Positions 55,369 to 63,240 of a stretch of DNA of 64,000 nucleotides are shown here, one piece after another. The stretch is from Gammaproteobacteria bacterium (GTDB lineage: Bacteria > Pseudomonadota > Gammaproteobacteria > Pseudomonadales > Halieaceae): positions 496,001 through 560,000 of the forward strand of contig JAUHXH010000002.1 in the NCBI GenBank assembly GCA_030427085.1. The letters are read 5' to 3'. A model generated the notes under the pieces. That model searched no databases and had not been told where the DNA came from. It saw only the letters and a program-made list of their open reading frames with translations. The first letter of the stretch is position 1. The number at the start of each line of letters is the position of its first letter. The translations under genes were made by a program, and so were the position numbers.

Positions 55369-56298
55369 ATGAAAAATAAACTGCTACGCAACGTGCTGGT
55401 TCTTGTTTTGCTGAGCGGCCTCCCTGTTTCGAACAGCCTGGCGAGTGAACCTCGGGTAGAGCGTAACGTTGCCTATGGCATGTATTCAGGTCTGGGGCTG
55501 ATGATGGACGTTTATCATCCGGACACGCCAAATGGCATAGGCATCGTGTTTATTTCCGGCAGTGGCTGGACTCGCGAGATGAGCCTGGATGCCACTCCTC
55601 TGACCCGCACAGGGCAAGAGTTGATCTACGCAGTGCCACTGGCGGAAGCGGGGTATACCGTTTTCAACATTAATCACCGTGCCGCCCCGCGGTTTCGATA
55701 CCCTGCCCCCATAGAAGACGTGCAGCGAGCGGTTCGTTTTATTCGTTACCATGCAGAGTCATTCGGAATCGACCCAGATAAAATCGGCGCGATGGGAGGA
55801 TCGTCCGGCGCTCACCTGGTTAGTTTGATGGGCGTGATGGATGGAGCGGGCGATCCGACTGACCCCAGCCCGGTCAACCAGGTCAGTTCAAAAGTACAGG
55901 CCGTAGTAACGCGAGCGGCCCCTATGGATCTGCGGCAGGATCCAGGGGCACCACTGTTCGGCTACCGTAGCAATGCGACCAGGCCGGGCAGTTTGGAGGC
56001 TAAGCTGTTGAGCGATGCTTCGCCTATCACCTATGTCACCGCTGACGATCCGCCTTTTCTATTAATTCATGGCGATGCCGATCCGGTGGTGCCTTTTGAA
56101 CTGTCCGAGAAAATGTACGGCGCACTCAAGGAGGCAGGGGTAGAGGCCGAGCTGATCAGAGTACCCGGTGGTGGGCACGGACCTCGCTATGAGTACAACG
56201 AAATAGTTGATGGGAAGAGCGTGCGGAAGGTGCCTGATAATGCGCCGGATTATATTGGTGCGATGATTGGTTGGTTTAACACGCACTTGCGCGGATAG
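55369..56298 (+). CDS. Exported alpha/beta-hydrolase, BD-FAE (feruloyl-esterase-like) type
   Basis: A 309-residue exported esterase. ATG 55369 is preferred over 55342 because it starts the signal peptide (LLRNVLVLVLLSGLPVSNSLA) and has AGGAGA upstream. INHRAAPRFRYPAPIEDVQRAVRFI followed by IGAMGGSSGAHL gives the nucleophile Ser at about 145. HGDADPVVP and GGGHGPRY supply the Asp and His. The layout resembles BD-FAE-type and carboxylesterase families. It is the last gene of the tartrate operon, 42 nt after the kinase, so it probably releases tartrate from an ester outside the cytoplasm. The exact ester is inferred, not shown. Confidence 0.87.
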   Translation: MKNKLLRNVLVLVLLSGLPVSNSLASEPRVERNVAYGMYSGLGLMMDVYHPDTPNGIGIVFISGSGWTREMSLDATPLTRTGQELIYAVPLAEAGYTVFNINHRAAPRFRYPAPIEDVQRAVRFIRYHAESFGIDPDKIGAMGGSSGAHLVSLMGVMDGAGDPTDPSPVNQVSSKVQAVVTRAAPMDLRQDPGAPLFGYRSNATRPGSLEAKLLSDASPITYVTADDPPFLLIHGDADPVVPFELSEKMYGALKEAGVEAELIRVPGGGHGPRYEYNEIVDGKSVRKVPDNAPDYIGAMIGWFNTHLRG

Positions 56299-56412
56299 GG
56301 GGGGGCATCTTCCAATCGACGCCATAGCATACAGGCATGGCAGGCCGCGCTATTCAACGTTGTATAGGGTTACAATGAGTACTTGCCTGATTCATTGATA
56401 GCACATCCCAAT

Positions 56413-56910
56413 ATGAAGAAAGAAGCCTCTTCCCGAGCCAGCCGTTCTAAAACAAAGACTGTGAGGGAGGCGGGTGCCGCCCCGGAACTGGCCGAAACAA
56501 ATTACCTGCTCGGCCACTACCTCCGTCGCGCTCATCTCGCTATTTCTCGAAAGTTCAACGAAAACGTGGGTCGTGGGGGTTTGCGCCCAGGGCAATTCGG
56601 ACTGCTTTCCGCCATTGACCACAATCCGGGGATTTCTCAGATTGCCGCATCTCGCCTTTTAGACCTGGACAAGGCGGCGATCGTAGCGCTCACGCTCAAG
56701 ATGGAAAAAGATGGCTGGTTGATCCGCAAGCAGGACCCGGAAGATCGCCGTCGACACCAGTTGTTTACGACCAGCGAGGGGCGTCGAGCGCTGAAAACCT
56801 TACGCGAAGGGTTACAGGTACATGAAGACAAGTACCGAGAGCGCTTCACCGCGAAGGAATATACCCAGTTCATTGATTTTCTTCAGAGAATTTATCTGGA
56901 TGAGACATAG
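56413..56910 (+). CDS. MarR-family transcriptional regulator
   Basis: A 165-residue MarR regulator from ATG 56413; a TTG at 56383 lies in frame but is poorer. A basic N-terminal tail (KKEASSRASRSKTKT) precedes the fold. The recognition region is ISQIAASRLLDLDKAAIVALTLKMEKDGWLIRKQDPEDRRRHQLFTTSEGRR. MarR proteins such as FerR/FerC and CouR repress hydroxycinnamate genes and are released by the CoA thioesters. Its position beside the esterase and near fcs/ech makes that role plausible but unproven. Confidence 0.88.
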   Translation: MKKEASSRASRSKTKTVREAGAAPELAETNYLLGHYLRRAHLAISRKFNENVGRGGLRPGQFGLLSAIDHNPGISQIAASRLLDLDKAAIVALTLKMEKDGWLIRKQDPEDRRRHQLFTTSEGRRALKTLREGLQVHEDKYRERFTAKEYTQFIDFLQRIYLDET

Positions 56911-57022
56911 TGTGCTGTACAGACGGCGTAATGTTGTTTTGCGCGCGCTGTCCGTCAGGCCCCTGCTTTCCGCGATCCCGGTTCCAGAATTCAGCTATTT
57001 CGCGTAATCGGGAGTTTATAGA

Positions 57023-57679
57023 ATGCCGCTCAGTTACGCTGAACTGAAAGCCCGCCAGAGGGCGGAAAGGGATACCCATTCCGAGGGGCTGGCTTTGCGC
57101 GTGCATCGCGCGTTGAGTTGGCTAGACCGGGCCGAACAGTGTGAGGATGTAGATGGGCGGTTTATCTTTCTGTGGATTGCGTTTAACGCGGCCTACGCGA
57201 ATGAGATTGTGGGCGGTGAGCGGACCGGTGAGCAACGCGCGTTTGCGCAGTTTCTAAAAAAGTTGGTGTCGCTCGACTCAGAGGATGTGCTGTACGAACT
57301 AATCTGGACAGAGTTTCCGGGTAGTGTACGCGTATTACTGAACAATCAATTTGTCTACGAACCGTTCTGGGAACATCACCGGGGGAACCTGAGTGAGGAC
57401 CAGTGGCATCGTAGTTTCGATAAGGCAAAGGTTGCCGCGAACAAAGCACTAGCCGGGCATCAAACGGTGAATGTGCTGTCGATTGTTTTGGCGCGGATGT
57501 ATACGTTGAGGAATCAGTTGGTTCACGGCGGCGCGACGTGGAATTCGAGTGTGAATCGGGATCAACTGAGAGATTGTGCGGATTTTTTGGGGAAGCTGGT
57601 GCCGCATGTGATTGAGTTGATGTTGGATCACCCGGATACGTTGTGGGGGGATGCTTGTTATCCGGTGGTGTCGGTTTGA
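57023..57679 (+). CDS. HEPN-domain protein (candidate ribonuclease)
   Basis: A 218-residue soluble, mainly helical protein. FLWIAFNAAYAN near residues 49-60 and RMYTLRNQLVHGGATWNSS near 158-176 are typical of HEPN-fold proteins. RNQLVH (Arg163 to His168) fits the Rx4-6H active-site motif of HEPN ribonucleases. AUG 57023 has GGGAG upstream. No antitoxin-like nucleotidyltransferase (MNT) gene adjoins it, so it is not a classic HEPN/MNT pair. It may be a stand-alone RNA-binding or stress protein. Related proteins occur on many chromosomes, so this gene alone does not prove an island. Confidence 0.8.
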   Translation: MPLSYAELKARQRAERDTHSEGLALRVHRALSWLDRAEQCEDVDGRFIFLWIAFNAAYANEIVGGERTGEQRAFAQFLKKLVSLDSEDVLYELIWTEFPGSVRVLLNNQFVYEPFWEHHRGNLSEDQWHRSFDKAKVAANKALAGHQTVNVLSIVLARMYTLRNQLVHGGATWNSSVNRDQLRDCADFLGKLVPHVIELMLDHPDTLWGDACYPVVSV

Positions 57680-57911
57680 ATTGCACAGTTCGGCGTAGCG
57701 CCGCTTGGACAGGTGTGGGTCGCGACGATGGAGGCTTTCGAGAGTGAGATTGGAAACTTTGCTCGTTGGGAAGGGTGTTGCTGAGTGAATTGGCCCTTCT
57801 CTGTCTTGCCCAAGTAAGTACAATGGTTTTAGTGAATGCCTCGGGTGTTCTCACACCCTTCACACGCGGTAGTACATTAAAAGACACTTGACCTTTGAGC
57901 GGGAGTAGTTG
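57680..57911. other. Non-coding gap before the HIT gene
   Basis: A 232-nt stretch between the HEPN and HIT genes. It is AT-richer than the surrounding chromosome toward its 3' end (AAGTAAGTACAATGG, TAGTACATTAAAAGACAC), which could hold a promoter for the HIT/nuclease pair. No hairpin terminator or RNA gene seen. Confidence 0.3.
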
Positions 57912-58307
57912 GTGAGCAGTTGTGTATTCTGTGAGATCAATGAGTCTGGGTCGCAGCGTCAATTGCTGGAGTCAAACCGATATGGCTTTGCTATCCGCGA
58001 CGGATTTCCTTTAACCGAAGGACACTCGCTGATCATTCCTCGGCGCCATGTAGGCTCTTTTTTTGCGCTAACTCAGGATGAACAGATCGCCCTTTTGGGT
58101 TTGCTGGACTCAGCTAAGCGCGACCTTGACTCTCGCTATAATCCTGATGGTTTTACGGTGGGTATTAACGATGGGCCAGCCGCGGGCCAAACTGTCCCTC
58201 ATGTTCATATTCATTTAATTCCTCGCTACTCGAGCGAAGGTGGCGATCCAAGGGGCGGTGTTCGATGGGTCGTCCCCGACAAGGCCGATTACTGGAGTGA
58301 GCAGTGA
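57912..58307 (+). CDS. HIT-family nucleotide hydrolase
   Basis: A 131-residue HIT-domain protein starting at GTG 57912 (GGGAG at 57901); TTG 57909 is an alternative. CVFCEI is the N-terminal zinc-type Cys pair. The catalytic histidine triad is in QTVPHVHIHLIPRY near residues 95-108. HIT enzymes cleave nucleoside phosphoramidates, AppppA-like dinucleotides or adenylated intermediates. The stop overlaps the start of the downstream nuclease gene by 4 nt (GTGA), so expression of the two is coupled. A role in the same defence-like function is inferred from that coupling. Confidence 0.93.
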   Translation: MSSCVFCEINESGSQRQLLESNRYGFAIRDGFPLTEGHSLIIPRRHVGSFFALTQDEQIALLGLLDSAKRDLDSRYNPDGFTVGINDGPAAGQTVPHVHIHLIPRYSSEGGDPRGGVRWVVPDKADYWSEQ

Positions 58308-59608
58308 GCCTGCTCGACTATGAAGGCAGATTTTCGTCGCTCCGGGTTAACTCTCAGGGCGGAGAAAAAAGCCCCCACAAAGTGGCGATGCTGTCTGCAA
58401 TTATTGCCTTGATTGAACGTGACGAGTTGAGAGAGAACAAGATCGAATTTGTTGACTCGCTCAGGAAGGAGTTTAGTCGTCAGTTTGCTGAAGTGGCAGG
58501 TCCCAGAGATCGAGACAATCCACACCTTCCTTTTTTTCACCTGCGCTCTAGTGGATTCTGGCACCACCGATTAAGACCAGGAAAGGCGGGCGAGTACGCA
58601 GAGATGTCTACGGCTTCCGGGCCACGTGTCATAGAGTCAATCATTGCTTATGCATTCCTTGATGATGAATTGTTCGAGTTGCTGTCAAACGAATTCGCGA
58701 GAAATTTGCTACGGACTGCCCTCCGGCAGAGCCTAACGATCGATGGTAGAAGGGAAATTTTAGGCGGTGCTGAGGGGTGGGATTGGTTGGAGTGTGAGGC
58801 GATAGTCCAGGACTACTTTTCAATGCTCGCGCAAGAGTTAGCAGGCACACCGTACTCCAAGGCGGCGCATCGTCGACGACTGATGCCGCTTCTGAATGAT
58901 CGTAGTGAAGGATCAATCGAATACAAGCACCAGAACATAAGTGCCATTCTTCTTGAGTTCCGCCAAACCTATATCACAGGATACAAACCAGCGAGTAACT
59001 ACCAGCAGCAGCTTAAACAGGTGGTGCTCGCACATCTGGCCGCTAACAAACGAGAGTTGGAGCAAATTTGCGCCAGTGCCGATGACCCCGCGGTGGATTA
59101 CTCCAGGCACATAGACTGGAATCAAATTTTTGATCCCGACCTTCCCGAGTTGGTATCCGCGGTTGCCGAGCAGAGTAGGAGTTACCTCGCGTCCACACGG
59201 AGCTTTGCTGAGCGCGAACGTAGAAATCGAAGCCTTGGTGAGCGAGGTGAGGCTTTCGTGTTGGAATTTGAACGTGCCCGGTTAAAGAGTCTGGGGCGAG
59301 CTGACTTGTCGCGAGAAGTGGAGTGGAGCAGTAAAGATAGAGGCGATGGATTGGGCTATGATGTTCTGTCCTTCGATGTGGTTCGCGAAGAAGAGTTGTT
59401 CATCGAAGTGAAAACTACCAGTAGAGGTAAGCACCAACCGTTTTATATTTCGGACAATGAATTGGCCTTTTCAAAGGATAATTCTCGGCAATACCGCCTC
59501 TACCGGGTTTACGATTTCCATTCCAACGCCCGACTCTTCGAGCTACCAGGGGCAGTGGATCAGCATGTTCATCTTCGTGCGCAGCAGTACAAGGCAAGTT
59601 TTAATTAG
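58304..59608 (+). CDS. Sulfur-binding-like domain plus DUF3883 nuclease domain protein, candidate modification-dependent restriction enzyme
   Basis: A 434-residue protein with three parts. Residues 20-150 resemble the sulfur-binding domain (SBD) of ScoMcrA-type phosphorothioate-dependent endonucleases: HKVAMLSAIIALIERDEL, then PHLPFFHLRSSGFWHH and YAFLDDELFELLSN. Residues 155-250 (YFSMLAQELAGTPYSKAAHRR, IEYKHQNISAILLEF, GYKPASNYQ) form the helical module common in DUF3883 proteins. Residues 310-410 are a DUF3883/NOV_C domain of the PD-(D/E)xK fold: GERGE, GYDVLSFD (Asp353) and LFIEVKTT (Glu368, Lys370). The expected action is cutting foreign DNA carrying a modification. No dnd/ssp/pbe modification genes are nearby. 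It is coupled to a HIT gene and lies 40 nt from tRNA-Arg. Confidence 0.85.
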   Translation: MSLLDYEGRFSSLRVNSQGGEKSPHKVAMLSAIIALIERDELRENKIEFVDSLRKEFSRQFAEVAGPRDRDNPHLPFFHLRSSGFWHHRLRPGKAGEYAEMSTASGPRVIESIIAYAFLDDELFELLSNEFARNLLRTALRQSLTIDGRREILGGAEGWDWLECEAIVQDYFSMLAQELAGTPYSKAAHRRRLMPLLNDRSEGSIEYKHQNISAILLEFRQTYITGYKPASNYQQQLKQVVLAHLAANKRELEQICASADDPAVDYSRHIDWNQIFDPDLPELVSAVAEQSRSYLASTRSFAERERRNRSLGERGEAFVLEFERARLKSLGRADLSREVEWSSKDRGDGLGYDVLSFDVVREEELFIEVKTTSRGKHQPFYISDNELAFSKDNSRQYRLYRVYDFHSNARLFELPGAVDQHVHLRAQQYKASFN

Positions 59609-59648
59609 GCTAGGACTGTTGAGGTTGGATCGGTGGCTTTCAAGAAAA

Positions 59649-59725
<77 letters not shown>

Positions 59726-59942
59726 TGAAATTGGAAGGCTGCGCATGATAGCCGCTTCGCCGCGCGGCGTCTACGCCTCAGGTCGCCCCGCCCGGCTTTC
59801 CCTCTAACCATACAACGATTCAGCCCCATAAGGGTGCCCGCGCATTAAATTTGTGCGTTAGGCGCCCCATAAGTGTGCGCCGCAAACTGTACAAATATTG
59901 CCCAACTTACATAACTATCTGAAATAAAACAAAAAAATATTC
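59726..59942. other. Upstream region of the guanidine operon
   Basis: A non-coding stretch between tRNA-Arg and the sigma-54 promoter. It contains an approximate direct repeat (listed separately) and an AT-rich segment at 59883-59942 suited to bending by IHF. No gene is visible. Confidence 0.5.
59824..59883 (+). repeat. Pair of approximate 19-bp direct repeats upstream of the sigma-54 promoter
   Basis: CCCCATAAG-G-GTGC at 59824-59842 and CCCCATAAGTGTGC at 59865-59883 are near copies, 41 bp apart start to start, about four helical turns. They lie roughly 60-120 bp upstream of the -24 element, the usual place for enhancer-binding protein sites. Which activator would bind is unknown; they do not match the NtrC consensus. 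Confidence 0.45.
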
Positions 59943-59958
59943 TGGCACAACCCTTGCT
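59943..59958 (+). promoter_or_regulatory. Sigma-54 (RpoN) promoter of the guanidine operon
   Basis: TGGCAC-AACCC-TTGCT gives the -24 GG (59944-59945) and -12 GC (59956-59957) separated by exactly 10 nt, a full match to the sigma-54 consensus. Transcription would start near 59969-59970, just before the leader helix and riboswitch. Confidence 0.8.
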
Positions 59959-60024
59959 CTATATCCCCCAGCGCACGAGACTCCTGCCTCTACCGGTGTG
60001 GGGCGCTCAGCAAACCCAATAGAC

Positions 60025-60124
60025 ATCTAGGGTTCCGGCCTCGCTTTGGTGGGGTGTCTGGTCCGAGAGTTGTCGACCTCCACAGGGGGTTACACGGAGG
60101 GATAAAAGCCCGGGAGACCTAGTA
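60025..60124 (+). promoter_or_regulatory. Guanidine-I riboswitch (ykkC class)
   Basis: The conserved ykkC/guanidine-I core is complete. P1 forms between CTAGG at 60027-60031 and CCTAG at 60118-60122. GGGTTCCG follows, then CTGGTCCGAGAG, then ACGGAGGGATAAAAGCCCGG-type sequence. It binds free guanidine and turns on expression of downstream genes. The 3' strand of P1 could instead pair within GAGACCT...AGGATCTC (60114-60133), a plausible switch. No U tract follows, so control may be of translation; GGAGGA before the first gene lies 40 nt on. Confidence 0.95.
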
Positions 60125-60172
60125 CAGGATCTCTCGTGCCCCAAAAACCGTGTTCCCAATGGAGGAAGCTTG

Positions 60173-61153
60173 ATGAAGTCACTCTCATTTCTGCGCAACA
60201 CCGCAATCGCCCTGATTGCATCCACCTTATCTATGGCCGCTGCTGTGGCCGAACCACTAAAGATTGGATACTCCGACTGGCCCGGGTGGGTTGCCTGGGA
60301 GGTGGCGATCGAGAAAGGTTGGTTCGCTGAAGCAGGTGTGGAGGTGGAGTTTGAATGGTTCGACTACGTCGCTTCCATGGATGCCTTCGCCGCCGGCAAA
60401 CTCGATGCCGTGGCCATGACCAATGGCGACACCCTGGTTACCGGTGCCACCGGCGCGCAGGGCGTGATGATTCTGGTCAATGACTACTCCAACGGCAACG
60501 ACATGGTGGTGGCCCAGCCGGGCATTACCAGCACTGCTGACCTGAAGGGTAAGAAGATCGGTGTGGAAGTGGGCTTTGTTGGCCACTTGTTGCTGCTGGA
60601 CGCGCTGGAGAAAGCGGGCCTGGCCGAGGCGGACGTTGAACTGGTTAATGTGCCCACGAACGAAACGCCTCAGGTGCTGGCCTCCGGAGATGTATCTGCG
60701 ATCGTTGCCTGGCAGCCCAACTCGGGGCAGGCCTTGCAGCAGGTGCCGGGTTCCACCGCCGTTGCCAGCTCCGCAGACGCGCCTGGACTGATTTACGACG
60801 TGCTGGCGGTGTCGCCCTCGTCGTTGGCTACGCGCCGGGATGACTGGACGAAGGTCGCCGAGGTTTGGTACCGCGTGGTGGATTACGTTACGGATGATGC
60901 AACCAGCGCCGACGCGTTGGGGATCATGGCGGCGCGTGTTGGTTTGACGCCGGCTGAATACGCGCCGCTGTTGTCTGGCACCAAACTGCTGTCGCTCGAC
61001 GAAGCCAAGGCGGTGTTCGCCGAGGGCGAGGGATTCTCCTCCCTGTACGGATCGTCCAGTATCTCTGACGACTTCAACGTGAAGAATGAGGTTTACACCG
61101 AGCCTCAGGACATTCCTTCCTACATCGATCCGTCGATCACTCTGGGGCTGTAA
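60173..61153 (+). CDS. Guanidine ABC transporter, substrate-binding protein (NrtA/SsuA-like)
   Basis: A 326-residue periplasmic binding protein with signal peptide [18 protein letters not shown] 60173 is chosen because GGAGGA is 6 nt upstream; TTG 60170 is in frame. Mature sequence [37 protein letters not shown] and [22 protein letters not shown] are typical of the nitrate/sulfonate/taurine-type binding family found in urea-carboxylase-associated operons, now known as guanidine operons. It is first after a guanidine-I riboswitch, so guanidine is the most likely ligand. Confidence 0.93.
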   Translation: MKSLSFLRNTAIALIASTLSMAAAVAEPLKIGYSDWPGWVAWEVAIEKGWFAEAGVEVEFEWFDYVASMDAFAAGKLDAVAMTNGDTLVTGATGAQGVMILVNDYSNGNDMVVAQPGITSTADLKGKKIGVEVGFVGHLLLLDALEKAGLAEADVELVNVPTNETPQVLASGDVSAIVAWQPNSGQALQQVPGSTAVASSADAPGLIYDVLAVSPSSLATRRDDWTKVAEVWYRVVDYVTDDATSADALGIMAARVGLTPAEYAPLLSGTKLLSLDEAKAVFAEGEGFSSLYGSSSISDDFNVKNEVYTEPQDIPSYIDPSITLGL

Positions 61154-61183
61154 TAGCCCCATTTCCCGATCGCAATAATAAAG

Positions 61184-62149
61184 ATGTCGAATACTGTTCA
61201 GTGGTTTGCCGTGCGCCGGGCTTTGCCCCAGCGGCAGGCCACGGTGCTAACCGTTTTTTCTTTCCTGCTGCCGTTGTTGGTGTGGGCGCTGGTGAGTTAT
61301 GTACCTTTCCTGTGGCACCCCAAGGTGGAAGTGACACAGCCGGGGAGCGTGACCTGGTTTAAGGAAGGGATGCTGGTAGAACGCCCGGTGTTTGCCGAAC
61401 AGCGCCAGTTAGCGCTGGAATCGGAGGCGGAGCCGCCTGAGGGCAAACGCGCCAATCCGGTGTACTTGCCCGCTCCTCACGAGGTGGCGGTGGCGTTCTA
61501 CACAGCGTTTACCACCGAGCCAAAACGCAAAAGTGAGAAGTGGCTGCACGAAAGCCTGTGGCACAGCATCACCATTATTTTCTGGGGCTTTGTGTTGTCG
61601 TCGCTGGTGGGTGTGCCGTTGGGGATTTTGTGCGGCACCTACGCCTTGTTCTCACGCCTGAATGAACCCTTCATCGAGTTTTTCCGCTATCTGCCGGCAC
61701 CGGCCTTTGGTGCGCTGGCGGTAGCGGTGCTGGGGATTCACGACGGGCCGAAGATCGCGATTATTTTTATCGGCACGTTTTTCCAGCAGGTGCTAATCGT
61801 GGCGAATACCACGCGCAAACTGGATGTGTCGCTGGTGGAGGCGGCGCTTACGCTGGGGGCCAAACGCCTGCAGCTACTGTATCGCGTGGTGATTCCGGGC
61901 ATTTTGCCGGACCTGTATCGCGACCAGCGCATTCTGCTGGGCTGGGCCTGGACTTACCTGATCGTTGCCGAGTTGATCGGGACCAGTTCCGGTATCACCT
62001 GGTTTATTACCCAACAGGCGCGCTACAAAAATTTCGATAACGTCTTTGCCGCCATCATCATGATCGGCATCATCGGCCTGGTCTGCGACCTGCTGTTGGC
62101 AAAGCTGGGCAAGCGTCTGTTCCCCTGGGAACAGCACAAGGAGCAATAG
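61184..62149 (+). CDS. Guanidine ABC transporter, permease
   Basis: A 321-residue inner-membrane permease of the SsuC/TauC type. A first helix ([17 protein letters not shown]) is followed by a roughly 80-residue periplasmic insert, then the binding-protein-dependent transport domain. [27 protein letters not shown] is the EAA loop that contacts the ATPase. It follows the binding protein gene after 30 nt and the ATPase gene starts 2 nt downstream. Confidence 0.93.
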   Translation: MSNTVQWFAVRRALPQRQATVLTVFSFLLPLLVWALVSYVPFLWHPKVEVTQPGSVTWFKEGMLVERPVFAEQRQLALESEAEPPEGKRANPVYLPAPHEVAVAFYTAFTTEPKRKSEKWLHESLWHSITIIFWGFVLSSLVGVPLGILCGTYALFSRLNEPFIEFFRYLPAPAFGALAVAVLGIHDGPKIAIIFIGTFFQQVLIVANTTRKLDVSLVEAALTLGAKRLQLLYRVVIPGILPDLYRDQRILLGWAWTYLIVAELIGTSSGITWFITQQARYKNFDNVFAAIIMIGIIGLVCDLLLAKLGKRLFPWEQHKEQ

Positions 62150-62150
62150 C

Positions 62151-63071
62151 GTGGCGCAAATTGAACTTCCCAGTTATCTGGAGCAGTCCGAAGCGGTACG
62201 CGCGCGCTTTGATCGCCTGAAAAGCCGCGAGGTTATCCTGGAGGTGGACCAACTCGGCAAGGTGTTCGATTCACCGCAGGGGCCCGTCATGGCGCTTCGC
62301 GATATCAGTTTTAAAACCCATCGGCGCGAATTTGTCTGTGTGATTGGGCCTTCAGGCTGCGGCAAGTCCACCTTGATTCGCACTCTGGCGGGGCTGGAAT
62401 CTCCCAGCAGTGGCCGCGTGTTGCTGGATGGCCGTGAGGTCACCGAGCCCGGCCCCGATCGCGGCATGGTGTTTCAGGGTTACACGCTGTTTCCCTGGCT
62501 CACGGTGAAGCGCAATGTGATGTTCGGCCTGCAGATGTCGGGTCACGCGCAGTCGGTGGCGGAAGGCGAAGCCATGGACTGGATTGAACTGGTGGGTCTG
62601 GGTCGCTTCGCCGAGAGTTATCCGCATCAACTGTCGGGCGGCATGAAGCAACGTGTTGCCATCGCCCGCGCGCTGGCGAATCAGCCCCGCATTCTGCTGA
62701 TGGACGAACCCTTTGGCGCATTGGATGCGCAGACTCGCGGCAAGATGCAGGCCAACCTGCTGGAAATCTGGCGCAATATCGACATCACCATTTTGTTTAT
62801 CACCCACGACCTGGATGAAGCGATTTATCTGGCGGACCGCATTCTGGTGTTGAAAGCGAATCCGGGTGAGGTGAACGAACTGATTGAGGTGCCAGTGCCG
62901 CGCCCACGCAGTGCGGAGCAGTTCATTGGGCCAGAATTTCTCGCCACCAAAAAGCGGCTGGAAGAACTGATTCATCCACCGAGCGATGACGACGACAGTG
63001 ATGCGCTAAACATGGTGCGTATGACGCGCGTTGGTGATAGCGTAGAAAATGGGCTGGAGGAGATCGAGTGA
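62151..63071 (+). CDS. Guanidine ABC transporter, ATP-binding protein
   Basis: A 306-residue ABC ATPase starting at GTG 62151 with AAGGAG 7 nt upstream. Walker A is GPSGCGKST (residues 66-74), the Q-loop is in [12 protein letters not shown], the signature is LSGGMKQR and Walker B is [12 protein letters not shown] with the H-loop in FITHDLDEA. The extra C-terminal 40 residues are acidic (PPSDDDDSD). It energises import by the preceding permease. The gene is separated from the next by 169 nt that hold a second guanidine riboswitch. Confidence 0.95.
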   Translation: MAQIELPSYLEQSEAVRARFDRLKSREVILEVDQLGKVFDSPQGPVMALRDISFKTHRREFVCVIGPSGCGKSTLIRTLAGLESPSSGRVLLDGREVTEPGPDRGMVFQGYTLFPWLTVKRNVMFGLQMSGHAQSVAEGEAMDWIELVGLGRFAESYPHQLSGGMKQRVAIARALANQPRILLMDEPFGALDAQTRGKMQANLLEIWRNIDITILFITHDLDEAIYLADRILVLKANPGEVNELIEVPVPRPRSAEQFIGPEFLATKKRLEELIHPPSDDDDSDALNMVRMTRVGDSVENGLEEIE

Positions 63072-63096
63072 CCCCAGCCTCTGCATTCAACCCCCG

Positions 63097-63137
63097 CCGG
63101 GACGACCCGGTCGGTATCTCTCGTACGGGACGGCCCG
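63097..63137 (+). promoter_or_regulatory. Guanidine-II riboswitch (mini-ykkC)
   Basis: Two small hairpins with the conserved ACGR loops: CCGGG-ACGA-CCCGG at 63097-63110 and CGGG-ACGG-CCCG at 63126-63137, joined by a 15-nt linker. This is the mini-ykkC/guanidine-II pattern. A later hairpin (63214-63228) directly abuts the ribosome site GGGAGG at 63230-63235, and TCTCTCC at 63182-63188 could pair with it, so translational control is plausible. Confidence 0.88.
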
Positions 63138-63240
63138 CTGTAAACGCATATGCGCTATCAGGGCCGATCTAACCGCAGCAGTCTCTCCTTTCTGTTCCCA
63201 TTGATTCGCCACGCCGGCCTGATGCCGGTGGGAGGACCTT

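Noticed and set aside
56970-57000. Possible copy of the tRNA-Arg 3' end (CCAGAATTCAGC) as an attachment site at the left edge of the island
   Set aside because: Only about eight bases match the T-arm sequence, which is what chance would give; no convincing direct repeat of the tRNA end was found.
59841-59857. NtrC-type site in CGCGCATTAAATTTGTGCG
   Set aside because: The GCGC and GTGC halves are separated by nine bases rather than the seven of NtrC sites, and the first half has a mismatch.
63145-63154. Palindrome CGCATATGCG in the guanidine-II leader as a protein operator
   Set aside because: It lies within a structured leader and is more simply a small hairpin; no regulator gene is nearby.
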